In this document: one piece after another, positions 16,915-25,000 of the stretch
Layout: the number at the start of each line of letters is the position of its first letter
Position numbering within the stretch: position 1 is the stretch's first letter
DNA from: Catalinimonas alkaloidigena
Lineage (GTDB): Bacteria; Bacteroidota; Bacteroidia; Cytophagales; Cyclobacteriaceae
Assembly: GCF_029504655.1 (NCBI RefSeq)
Contig: NZ_JAQFIL010000001.1
Location: forward strand, 4,717,001-4,781,000
DNA: 64,000 bases
Direction of reading: 5' to 3'
Position numbers and translations under genes: made by a program
Notes under the pieces: model-generated
What the model was told of the DNA's origin: nothing
Seen by the model: only the letters and a program-made list of their open reading frames with translations
Database searches by the model: none

Positions 16915-18135
16915 TCAGCGCTTTCCCCAACGGTAGTGGACTGATAAAAATGTCCCCAGTGTAGACAGCTTAAGGCTTCCTTCTCCTACCCCTGCCAGTG
17001 GAAGCTTTACAAAAGGTTCTACCTGCATCGCCCAGTGATTACCTAATGCTCGTTCGTAGCCGAGTGAAATATTAGCTACTTTGAACAAATGGTTATTCTC
17101 ATGCTTGTACCCATAATCTCTGCTATAATACTTCCCGTACTTACCACTTTCTTTATACACATATTCATAATCTTCAGTCAGCATCATATAAGATGAAAGC
17201 CCTCCGCTGATGAAAAATCTACTTTTAGCTCCACTCAGTGCATACCACCTCAGGTTGAGAGGAATATCCAGCACTTGGCATTGACCATTGATACCGACAG
17301 GTATATTTTTGTACTGATACTTCTGCTGATAATCATCAGGTGAAGCTGAATACACTTTTTTGGTGAAAACAGCCCCGCTGCTCACACTCAGATTAGGTAA
17401 GACAAAGAACTCCAATTGAATAGCCGCTTTGGTACTCACGTTATGAATATCTTGGAAGCCCACACTACTCAGATCAGGTGAAAGCGCAAAGCTTATACCC
17501 CAGCGATTTACCAACTGTCGTCTGTTAACGACCACATCCTCTTGTGCAGGTGCTGTTTCGGTCACACCTAGCAGGTGCAAAGTTTGCTTCGGCATTTTCC
17601 ATTTGTCTTGTGCTATTCCATTAGCATTTAGCAAGCGAACGGTTTCGGATTTGTCAATTTCATTCAGGATGATACCTGTAAAACCTGCATTGGCATTGGT
17701 TGTACCCTCATCCGCCTGCGTCATTTCAGTGTTCTGTTCAAAGGCTGATTGATTTTCTTCCATTTTCGCACCTTCCTTTAATGCTTGGCCTTCGGTATCT
17801 ACACTTTCCTGCCCCTCCGTTTTATCTTCTGCCAGTATAGGTGGCGGTGGCACTATAGGAAACTTCTCAGCTGAGTAAGCCTGTCGCGCTTGACTTAATT
17901 CTATTTTTTCTTCTAACTGAGCTTCTGTGTTCCTGCTTTCATTTAACCACCAGGCTGTGCCCAAGACCAAAAGCAGTACTGTTAACCCAATTAAACCCTT
18001 CCTTAAGCCCCCCCAATAACCACCTCCAGCCCTGTTGAGACGAGCCTGCATACCTTTCCATCCTTTGGAGTTATAGGGCACCTCCAGGTTATCGGCTGCT
18101 TTTTTAAACAAAGCATCAAGTTCTTTATCGCTCAT
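16915..18135 (-). CDS. Membrane-anchored protein with outer-membrane-barrel-like C-terminus
   Basis: Product of 406 residues from the ATG at 18135. The N-terminal 40 residues (MSDKELDALFKKAADNLEVP) look cytoplasmic and anti-sigma-like. One transmembrane helix follows (about 45-65, LIGLTVLLLVLGTAWWL), then an acidic Q/E-rich linker to about 190, and a C-terminal half of alternating strands (WGISFALSPDLSSVGF, then IPLNLRWYALSG, ending LSVHYRWGKR) typical of a PF13568-like outer membrane barrel. The start codon overlaps the sigma stop as ATGA, so the two are translationally coupled. The most likely role is a regulator of that sigma factor; the barrel-like region is odd for an inner-membrane-anchored protein. 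Confidence 0.78.
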   Translation of the reverse strand: MSDKELDALFKKAADNLEVPYNSKGWKGMQARLNRAGGGYWGGLRKGLIGLTVLLLVLGTAWWLNESRNTEAQLEEKIELSQARQAYSAEKFPIVPPPPILAEDKTEGQESVDTEGQALKEGAKMEENQSAFEQNTEMTQADEGTTNANAGFTGIILNEIDKSETVRLLNANGIAQDKWKMPKQTLHLLGVTETAPAQEDVVVNRRQLVNRWGISFALSPDLSSVGFQDIHNVSTKAAIQLEFFVLPNLSVSSGAVFTKKVYSASPDDYQQKYQYKNIPVGINGQCQVLDIPLNLRWYALSGAKSRFFISGGLSSYMMLTEDYEYVYKESGKYGKYYSRDYGYKHENNHLFKVANISLGYERALGNHWAMQVEPFVKLPLAGVGEGSLKLSTLGTFLSVHYRWGKR

Positions 18136-18683
18136 ACCTTGCATGCTATTTTGCTATTTTTTTTCAACATCACACGCAAATTTGCCCTTGCCCTGAATAA
18201 GTTGGACTTGGAAGCTCCTACAGAAATTTGCAATGCTTCAGCAATCTCTTCATGCGTATAACCATCAATAACAAATAGGTTAAAGACAGTACGATAAACC
18301 GGGGATAAGTCTTGTATCAGCCTGATCATCTCTTCATATGAAAGATGACTTAGTATGCTGCGCTCATCCGCCACCTGATTACCTTCTTCAATGGGTTGAT
18401 GATGCTTGTGCTTTTCATTTTTGTGATAATGATTAATAGAGGTATTAATCAGTATTCTCCTGAACCAGGACTGAAAAGGCTTTTGCTGGTCAAAAGTTTC
18501 CAGCTTGGCAAAGACCTTCATAAAACCATCATTTAACACTTCTATCGCCTCTTCTTCCGTATCTGTGTAGCGTAAACAAACACTCATACCGTAGGGATAA
18601 AACCTCTGGTAAAGTTTTTCCTGGCTTTTTCTTTTACCTTTCAGGCAACCAGTGATTAGTGTCTGTAGTGTACCATCACTCAC
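18132..18683 (-). CDS. ECF sigma-70 family RNA polymerase sigma factor
   Basis: A 183-residue ECF sigma factor. Region 2 reads YGMSVCLRYTDTEEEAIEVLNDGFMKVFAKL with the following FQSWFRRILINTSINHYH; region 4 reads LSPVYRTVFNLFVIDGYTHEEIAEALQISVGASKSNLFRARANL (quoted in part). It is of a different subgroup from the FecI-like factor at 13447-14001. The coupled downstream gene with an inner-membrane anchor is its probable regulator or target. Nothing TonB-related is adjacent. Confidence 0.93.
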   Translation of the reverse strand: MSDGTLQTLITGCLKGKRKSQEKLYQRFYPYGMSVCLRYTDTEEEAIEVLNDGFMKVFAKLETFDQQKPFQSWFRRILINTSINHYHKNEKHKHHQPIEEGNQVADERSILSHLSYEEMIRLIQDLSPVYRTVFNLFVIDGYTHEEIAEALQISVGASKSNLFRARANLRVMLKKNSKIACKV

Positions 18684-19214
18684 GTCTAGGCTTTTGTTTT
18701 TGATCTATACAAGCGAATTGAAGGGGGGGTTGCTTAAGGTAAGGAAAAAAATAAAAATAGCTGGCCCGCAACATGCGAACCAGCTATTTGCTTCAGCAAT
18801 CTAGCTCTACCTACGAAGTTTAACTAACTATGAGAATTCCTAATTTTTATAGTTAGTAGTCAGGACAGGAAGGATGTAACCTATGATTTCAATTTTTTTT
18901 AATATTTTTTTTATACCTGAACCGGTGAAGAAAAAATAATCCCAAAAATCGCTTTTCTAATACAATAGCACTGTCAAAAAAGTCAAGATTTCCACAATGA
19001 ATTCCTATCACTCTCTGTCTAAAGCACAAAGCTGCTTTTCGCCAGCCTGAAGTTTTTGCTTGCAAGCTTGTACGCCATCGGATAAAAGTGTCCACCTATG
19101 AACATTAACCTTATTTTACAGGCTACACAAACCCTTGTTTATCAATTATTTATAATTTATGGTACACTGCTAGCATTTCATAGTGTCACTGCTGTATCCC
19201 TGAGCGCGGGAGAT
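18684..19214. other. Intergenic region with orphan hairpins
   Basis: About 530 bases without a supported gene. It holds a minus-strand terminator-like hairpin (18755-18789) and a 9-bp perfect inverted repeat, ACTAACTAT (18823-18831) with ATAGTTAGT (18849-18857). A 68-codon minus-strand frame at 18889-19095 has composition unlike a protein and is not called. A minus-strand small RNA ending at the hairpin is possible. Confidence 0.5.
18755..18789 (-). terminator. Minus-strand terminator without an assigned gene
   Basis: AAATAGCTGG (18755-18764) pairs with CCAGCTATTT (18780-18789); an inner CGCA/TGCG stem continues the hairpin. Read on the minus strand it runs into TTATTTTTTT, a good U-tract. 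No supported minus-strand gene lies just upstream (18790-19214), so the transcript it ends is unknown. Confidence 0.65.
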
Positions 19215-19748
19215 ATGAAAAACTTAAACACTCATGAAATGCGAACTCTGTTATTTACATACATAATTTTACTTTTTGCCGTAAACGCAAGTCTGGGACA
19301 GGCTACGATAGTTGTCAAGAACGATCCCATGCCAGAGGAAATTTTGCTTCAGGCAAAGCACTATGCAGATATTTTTGGTTTTAAAGATGATGTACTAATT
19401 GTCATTAGCTTCAGCCATAGCGTATCTAAAATCAATAGTGGGTATACTCTATATCAGAATGTACAACATTTAGGCGGAGGACATCAGGTTCATATCATCA
19501 TCAGTAAGAGAGAGGACCGTAATTTCCAGTTTTATACTTTGGCGCATGAGATGGTGCATGCACAGCAGTTCGTAGAAGGCAAACTGGTCAAGTGCGGGGA
19601 TTCCTTTTTTAGCTGGAAGGGAGACAAATGCCTGAACACCCGATACATTGCCTATCATCACAGGCCCTGGGAAAAAGAAGCGCATAAGCTTGGCACAAAA
19701 CTTTATCAGGAGTATCGGAAAACCAAGCAGATGCTGGCATCACACTAA
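19215..19748 (+). CDS. Small exported HExxH protein, putative metallopeptidase
   Basis: Family not recognised. From the ATG at 19215 the product is 177 residues with a signal peptide ending near NASLGQ (an alternative ATG at 19239 shortens it). The mature part carries LAHEMVHAQQF, an HExxH zinc motif, and a following WEKEAHKLG where the glutamate could be the third zinc ligand, as in gluzincin-type folds. Cysteines at CGDSF and KCLNT may form a disulfide. A long in-frame extension to 19098 exists but would bury the signal peptide. It overlaps the convergent TIM-barrel gene by 4 bases. Peptidase activity is inferred from the motif only. Confidence 0.72.
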   Translation: MKNLNTHEMRTLLFTYIILLFAVNASLGQATIVVKNDPMPEEILLQAKHYADIFGFKDDVLIVISFSHSVSKINSGYTLYQNVQHLGGGHQVHIIISKREDRNFQFYTLAHEMVHAQQFVEGKLVKCGDSFFSWKGDKCLNTRYIAYHHRPWEKEAHKLGTKLYQEYRKTKQMLASH

Positions 19749-20566
19749 GCCTGATATCTTTCTCTGAGCAACCCCATCATGTAGAGATTAGCTTCCCACT
19801 GGTTGGTGAGCGGCTCCTTAACAAAAGGCAGTTGCGGCATATAAGGTGCCGGCCCGAACTCAGGGGTTACAGTAAGCACTTTAGCCCCTTGCTCTTTTTT
19901 GAGTTTTATAATTTCATCCCACCACACAAGGTGCCGATGCAATGTCTCCTGAAACTCAGGGGCTTTGGGCTCAGAAACCTGGGGTGCCTGCTGAAAGCCG
20001 ATACGGGCATGAATATGATCCACCCTGGGGTATACTTCTTTGAGCATGGCTTCCTGCTCAGGAGCTTCCAATAGCGACTCAGATACCACACACCAATGTG
20101 AAAAATCCGCACATAGCCTTAAGCCAGGCAATGTTTTCAGGTAATAGGGCATTGTATCAATAGCGTAAGAAAACTTCCCACGATGAGTTTCATGTACTAT
20201 TTCAACGCCTGTTTCTTCAGCGATCTTATCGGCCAGCTTGAGGATCTGCACATTGTGCTCCTGCGAAAAATAGTCTTTCCCGCTTTGCGAATTGATAAAA
20301 AGAGGCTTTACCGCTGCCAGGTTCCTCAAGTACTTATCATAGTCTGCTTCGTAGGTCTCCGTAGGCGATAATATGCATTCCCAATGCTGAGCAATGAACT
20401 CCAGCTTATATTGTTGCATTAGTCCTGCAATCTCATCTCTTTCATCTTCATCCAATGGCAAGGACATTTCCACACCATCGTAACCCGCTGTTTTTACATT
20501 TTCAAAAAAAGCTTCATAAGGCAGACTTTCACTTCCCCATCGGGGGCAAAAAAATTGTATATTCAT
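19745..20566 (-). CDS. Sugar phosphate isomerase/epimerase-like TIM barrel
   Basis: A 273-residue cytoplasmic protein of the xylose isomerase-like TIM barrel (AP endonuclease 2) superfamily. Visible segments: YDGVEMSLPLDEDERDEI, FIAQHWECILSP, VEIVHETHRGKFSY (metal-binding E and H), LRLCADFSHWCVVSE (D and H), VDHIHARIGF and VTPEFGPAPYMP (E). These fit a divalent-metal sugar epimerase or isomerase. It is third in a minus-strand run after a dehydrogenase and a sulfatase, consistent with catabolism of a sulfated or unusual sugar, though the substrate cannot be read from sequence. Confidence 0.87.
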   Translation of the reverse strand: MNIQFFCPRWGSESLPYEAFFENVKTAGYDGVEMSLPLDEDERDEIAGLMQQYKLEFIAQHWECILSPTETYEADYDKYLRNLAAVKPLFINSQSGKDYFSQEHNVQILKLADKIAEETGVEIVHETHRGKFSYAIDTMPYYLKTLPGLRLCADFSHWCVVSESLLEAPEQEAMLKEVYPRVDHIHARIGFQQAPQVSEPKAPEFQETLHRHLVWWDEIIKLKKEQGAKVLTVTPEFGPAPYMPQLPFVKEPLTNQWEANLYMMGLLRERYQA

Positions 20567-20601
20567 TGGGTTGATTGGTTAAAGGGTCAGCCTGAATTTA
20601 T

Positions 20602-20637
20602 TCCTGACAGCGCGGCTGCCGCCTGTCGTCAGGACAG
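20602..20637. repeat. Alternative hairpins between sulfatase and isomerase genes
   Basis: CCTGAC (20602-20607) can pair with GTCAGG (20627-20632), or CCTGTC (20621-20626) with GACAGG (20632-20637). The two structures are mutually exclusive. They sit in the 108-base spacer between the sulfatase stop and the TIM-barrel start. Role unknown; no U-tract. Confidence 0.45.
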
Positions 20638-20674
20638 GTTCAGGGTCAAACGAGAAGCATTGTATTGCTCAGGC

Positions 20675-22516
20675 TCACAACTTTGTAATGTATACATAAT
20701 ACCCTCCGTAGGTATTTCCTTGCTGATCTTTGTACCAGGACAGCAATTCAGTTTTTCCAGCCGGCAGATTAATTTCAAAACCCACCAGCTTTTGGTCATC
20801 TTCAATACTGCTACTTGCTTTGTGCTCGCCAATTTGTATTCCCGCCTCGGTCAATGGTAATGCCTTACCTACTGAATAGGCTTCGCCTCCGGGAATTTGG
20901 TCACCGCGGGCTACGGTACCACTGATCAAGGCATCTGCTTCTTTGGGCCATCGGCTAAGCTCAATACGATAGTCACCGGCTTCAGCTACTTCCAGTGTCC
21001 AATATCCCTGATTGTTTTGGGCATTGCGAATAAGCTCCTGATTCCAGGCAGGGTAACCTTCTTGGGTGGGATGGAAATCATGACAGGTCAGGGTGACTGA
21101 CTCAGCCTTTTCATTGCCAATAATGATGCGTGCATATTGTTCAGCATCTTCGCTTACCTTGGTCCACCATGCTTCATAGTCTTGTCTCAATTTATCGGCT
21201 ACCTCCGGATACTCATCAATCAAATTCTGAGTCTGCCCAGGATCGTTTTCCATGTCAAAGAGAAGGGTATCATAGACCAGACGCCAGCGATTGGTCATCA
21301 CAGCAGCATTTTTTCCTTTCTGCAGCATTTCTCCCCTTTGCGTATCTGTCACCAATGTTCGTTCCTCCCAGATCGGCTCATCTTCCCGGATCAGACGCAC
21401 CAGGCTTTTTCCAAAAAAACTTTGGGGAGTTACACCGGCCACTTCCATATCCAGGCCACATAAATCAATCAGGCTGGGCAGTATATCCGTATAGGCTGAG
21501 ATTTCATCCACATCTTTTCCTTCGGGCACATTCCCTTCAGGCCAGCGGATGAATAGCGGTACTCTGTGCCCTCCATCATAAGGAGATCCCTTTTTACCCC
21601 GCATCCCAGCGTTGAAACCATTTTGGGGAAAGCTCTGCTGATCCAGATTCACACCGGCTGATGTTCCATTATCTGTCATAAATACCAACACCGTATTTTC
21701 TCTTAACCCCAGTTCTTCCAGCTTCTTTTCCAGCAAGCCTAGGTTATCATCAATATTACTGATCATGCCATAAAAGTTAGGATTAGGAATGTCAGGATTG
21801 TTGGCATACATATCTATATAGGATTGGGGGACATGAAAAGGGCTATGGGGCGCATTGGTACTGATATAGCAGAAGAAAGGCTGATCCTGGTTTTCCTCTA
21901 CAAATCTTATGGCTTCGCTAAACCAAACATCGGTACAATAACCTTCGTATTTTTCCGGCTTACCGTTGTGGTAGTAAGTATCATCAAAATAATCGTTGTT
22001 CCAATAGTCGGGGGTTTGCCCTACCCCACCTCCTCCATGTACCACTACCTCTTCAAATCCATTGTCCTGAGGTCGGAAGGGATAGTTATCACCCAAATGC
22101 CACTTACCGAATATACCGGTACGATATCCATTATCCTGGAAAACCTCTGCCATCGTAGGAAAGCCTTCTTTCAGCAGCGACCTTCCGATGATGGTATGCC
22201 ACACTCCTACCCTGTTGCAGTGTACACCCGTCATGATACCTGAACGGGTGGGGGCACAGGTGGTCCCGACGTGGAAATTAGTAAAGCGGGCACTTTGCGC
22301 ATGCAGCGCATCCATATTAGGGGTTTTAATCCAGGGATTGCCATGCGCCGCAATATCGCCGTAACCCTGATCATCGGTGATGATGAAAATGACATTGGGC
22401 TGGGAAGCTGCTCCCTCTTCATTCTGCGTGTTTTCTGAAGGCTGGCAGGCGATCAGTGAAATACTGAGAAATACAAAAAATGCTATTTTAAAGTACAGAG
22501 ACTTCTTCACACTCAT
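20675..22516 (-). CDS. Secreted sulfatase (S1 family)
   Basis: A formylglycine-dependent sulfatase. From the ATG at 22516 the product is 613 residues with a lipoprotein-type signal (FFVFLSISLIAC). The sulfatase core starts PNVIFIITDDQGYGD (metal-binding DD), carries the formylglycine signature CAPTRSG, with Cys as the residue modified, and has GIFGKWHLGD and FMTDNGTSAG metal and active-site segments. A C-terminal extension of about 130 residues (YWTLEVAEAGDYRIELSRWPKEA, quoted in part) looks like an added beta-sandwich. It starts 28 bases after the dehydrogenase stop. A formylglycine-generating or anaerobic maturase enzyme must be encoded elsewhere. Confidence 0.94.
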   Translation of the reverse strand: MSVKKSLYFKIAFFVFLSISLIACQPSENTQNEEGAASQPNVIFIITDDQGYGDIAAHGNPWIKTPNMDALHAQSARFTNFHVGTTCAPTRSGIMTGVHCNRVGVWHTIIGRSLLKEGFPTMAEVFQDNGYRTGIFGKWHLGDNYPFRPQDNGFEEVVVHGGGGVGQTPDYWNNDYFDDTYYHNGKPEKYEGYCTDVWFSEAIRFVEENQDQPFFCYISTNAPHSPFHVPQSYIDMYANNPDIPNPNFYGMISNIDDNLGLLEKKLEELGLRENTVLVFMTDNGTSAGVNLDQQSFPQNGFNAGMRGKKGSPYDGGHRVPLFIRWPEGNVPEGKDVDEISAYTDILPSLIDLCGLDMEVAGVTPQSFFGKSLVRLIREDEPIWEERTLVTDTQRGEMLQKGKNAAVMTNRWRLVYDTLLFDMENDPGQTQNLIDEYPEVADKLRQDYEAWWTKVSEDAEQYARIIIGNEKAESVTLTCHDFHPTQEGYPAWNQELIRNAQNNQGYWTLEVAEAGDYRIELSRWPKEADALISGTVARGDQIPGGEAYSVGKALPLTEAGIQIGEHKASSSIEDDQKLVGFEINLPAGKTELLSWYKDQQGNTYGGYYVYITKL

Positions 22517-22544
22517 TATCCATTCAGTCATTGGTCATCAATCA

Positions 22545-23447
22545 TTAGTCATTACTTATATTAGAAAGCTTCTCTAAGCCCAGCATTAGCGCTTGCGTAC
22601 CTAGTTTGCCGTGTCCCTGTGCTTTTACGGCTTCATACATCTGCTTGACAAGTGCCAACCCGGGCAGTGCCAGTCCCATGCGGTTGGCTTCCATCAGGGC
22701 AATGCCCATGTCCTTAATAAAATGCTCCACATAGAAGCCGGGATCAAAATTACGATCTACGATACGAGGCGCCAGATTATCCAAAGTCCAGCAGGCAGCG
22801 GCACCTCCACTGATAGATTTGAGCATGGTAGGTAAATCTAAGCCAGCTTTATAGCCGTAAAGCAAACATTCACATACGCCTATCATAGTGCCGGAAATAG
22901 TAATCTGATTACACATCTTGGTATGCTGACCATTTCCCGCACCACCCTGATAGACAATATTTTTGCCCATAATCTCGAAGAGTGGCATCACAATATCTAC
23001 TGCTTCTTTGTCACCCCCTACCATGATGGACAAGCTACCATTTTTTGCACCGACGTCTCCCCCCGATACCGGGGCGTCAATAGCTGATACACCCTTTTGC
23101 TTCGCTTCAGCGTAGATCTCCTCCGCCAGGCTGGGCTCGGTAGTCGTCATATCTACCACAATGCTACCTTCTTTGGCAGACTGTAACACACCTTGCTCTC
23201 CCAAATAAACTTCCCGCACATCCTCAGGGAAACCTACTATGGTAAAAATGATCTGTGCTTTCTCGGCCACTGCTTTAGGAGAATCTGCCCATTCAGCACC
23301 TGCCTCTATAAGGGGCTGTGCTTTCTCCTTGGTCCGATTATATACTACTGACTGATATCCCTGCTGCTGAATGAGTGAAAGCATAGAAGCTCCCATAACA
23401 CCTGTCCCTATCCATCCAATGCTTGTTTTTTGGTCTAAATTTTTCAT
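22545..23447 (-). CDS. NAD(P)-dependent beta-hydroxyacid dehydrogenase
   Basis: A 300-residue enzyme of the 3-hydroxyisobutyrate/tartronate-semialdehyde dehydrogenase family. The Rossmann motif is [12 protein letters not shown] near the N-terminus. The family signature [22 protein letters not shown] is intact at about 118-139, and the catalytic Lys lies in [11 protein letters not shown]. The C-terminal helical domain is complete ([18 protein letters not shown]). It oxidises a beta-hydroxyacid with NAD(P)+ or runs in reverse. It heads a minus-strand trio with a sulfatase and a TIM-barrel isomerase, divergent from an aldo/keto reductase. Confidence 0.92.
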   Translation of the reverse strand: MKNLDQKTSIGWIGTGVMGASMLSLIQQQGYQSVVYNRTKEKAQPLIEAGAEWADSPKAVAEKAQIIFTIVGFPEDVREVYLGEQGVLQSAKEGSIVVDMTTTEPSLAEEIYAEAKQKGVSAIDAPVSGGDVGAKNGSLSIMVGGDKEAVDIVMPLFEIMGKNIVYQGGAGNGQHTKMCNQITISGTMIGVCECLLYGYKAGLDLPTMLKSISGGAAACWTLDNLAPRIVDRNFDPGFYVEHFIKDMGIALMEANRMGLALPGLALVKQMYEAVKAQGHGKLGTQALMLGLEKLSNISND

Positions 23448-23568
23448 AAAAGTCTAAAAAAGTTAAGGTTTGATTGCTCACTAAGATAGTATTTATAACC
23501 GCAAAACCACAAACATGTAGCATGTCTGCCAGTTAAAAGTCTGCCAACTAAACCAATAAAATAAGAAT

Positions 23569-24381
23569 ATGAAGTTTATCAATATCAAAGACAGCAGGAT
23601 GCCCGCTCTGGGATTTGGGACCTATACACTGAAAGGAAAAAATTGTGAGGAAGGCGTAGAAGACGCTATTCGTCTGGGCTATCGCCATATTGATACTGCT
23701 GAAATGTATGATAATGAAACTGAAGTAGGAAAAGGCATCAAAGTTTCGGGCATCAGTCGCGAAGAACTCTTTATCACCACTAAGGTCTGGTATACACATC
23801 TCCATAAAGACGCGCTGATCAATGCGGCCCATCAAAGTTTACAAAAACTAGCGCTAGATTTTGTAGACCTTTTATTGATTCATTGGCCTAATGATAGTGT
23901 AGCGCTGGAAGAATCACTTCAGGCGATGATGCAACTTCAGGAGGAAGGTAAAGTCAAACATATCGGAGTCAGCAATTTTAATCGTAAGATGGTGGAAGAA
24001 GCCAGAAAAATAGCCCCCGTAGTTTGTAACCAGGTTGAATATCACCCTTACCTGGACCAGTCTAAGCTGCTGGATACTGTACATGAAAATGACATGTTTC
24101 TGACAGCTTACTGCCCTATTGCCAAGGGTAAAGTAATGGATGATGAGCAACTTCGTGCTATTGGGGAGAAATATAACAAAACTGCTGCGCAGATTTGTTT
24201 AAAGTGGCATATGCTTCAAAAGGGGGTTGCTGCGGTGCCTCGCTCCGGAAATCACGAAAGGCGTAAACTAAACCTTGATATTTTTGATTTTGAGCTTACC
24301 GCTGAAGAAATAGATCAAATCTGCGGGAAACAGGGAGACAAACGCTTGATAAACCCTGCTTGGGCACCTGAGTGGAATTAG
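23569..24381 (+). CDS. Aldo/keto reductase
   Basis: A 270-residue NADPH-dependent reductase of the AKR5-like group. The catalytic tetrad is visible: D in YRHIDTAEMYDNE, Y in the same segment, K in ITTKVW and H in LLIHWPND. The cofactor region VPRSGNHERRKLNLDIFDFEL is in place near the C-terminus. It is divergent from the dehydrogenase-sulfatase-isomerase genes with a 121-base spacer, so the four may be co-regulated. Substrate unknown. Confidence 0.93.
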   Translation: MKFINIKDSRMPALGFGTYTLKGKNCEEGVEDAIRLGYRHIDTAEMYDNETEVGKGIKVSGISREELFITTKVWYTHLHKDALINAAHQSLQKLALDFVDLLLIHWPNDSVALEESLQAMMQLQEEGKVKHIGVSNFNRKMVEEARKIAPVVCNQVEYHPYLDQSKLLDTVHENDMFLTAYCPIAKGKVMDDEQLRAIGEKYNKTAAQICLKWHMLQKGVAAVPRSGNHERRKLNLDIFDFELTAEEIDQICGKQGDKRLINPAWAPEWN

Positions 24382-25000
24382 ATAATTTCTCGGTATGCAG
24401 GCTTGACCAGATAGGCGTGGCAACATATGCTCTGATAACCTAATAAATTTAATTATTCTCATATGCACCCTGCTGGACTGTCTGTCCCGGATGACATTCA
24501 CAGTTACATAATAAGCTCAAATCAGCACTTTTTTTGCGAAAATCTTTCATAGATCACATTCAAATTAATCTTTGTTTTATTGTACTATTTTAATAATTAA
24601 TATAATAATATCATTATAAAATGAGAGCAAATACCGTTGGTCGGTCATGATTCCAGAAGTTCCCAAAATGCTTATCTGTTAAAATATTGCCCATTATTAC
24701 ATCTGTGTATTTTGTTAAATTGGCTACTGTTTAAGTAAAAAAATAAGTTTTTATTGCGTAAAAAGCAGTTTTCGCTAGCATTAACTTTTCCTGTCTTCCC
24801 AAGCTTTATCCCTTCTTCTTTCATTCCTACATGATCAGGGCTATATCAAAGTTGAAATATCCGCTTTAATATAGCTTTGCAAATAATGAATGTAACTTTA
24901 TCGCTAAAAAGAGAAATTAAATTGCACTAAATCATGATAATTTAGCAAAAATTTGTCCGTATTAGGTAATCTGGCAAATCAAATATTCAGATTGAAGCGT
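24382..25000. other. AT-rich leader region of the giant surface gene
   Basis: About 620 bases with no supported gene. It is strongly AT-rich and contains the promoter at 24852-24879. The rest shows no repeat or RNA structure I can support. Confidence 0.5.
24852..24879 (+). promoter_or_regulatory. Promoter of the giant surface protein gene
   Basis: TTG (24852-24854), 17-bp spacer, TAGCTTTG (24872-24879), a full match to the Bacteroidota -33/-7 pattern. It predicts an mRNA leader of roughly 115 bases before the ATG at 25001. Confidence 0.6.

Noticed and set aside
18889..19095. 68-codon minus-strand frame
   Set aside because: No family pattern, odd amino-acid composition and no promoter or partner; the nearby terminator is better explained as an RNA end.
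24953..25000. TTG start 48 bases upstream of the giant gene start
   Set aside because: The signal peptide starts at the ATG at 25001; the added 16 residues have no export features.
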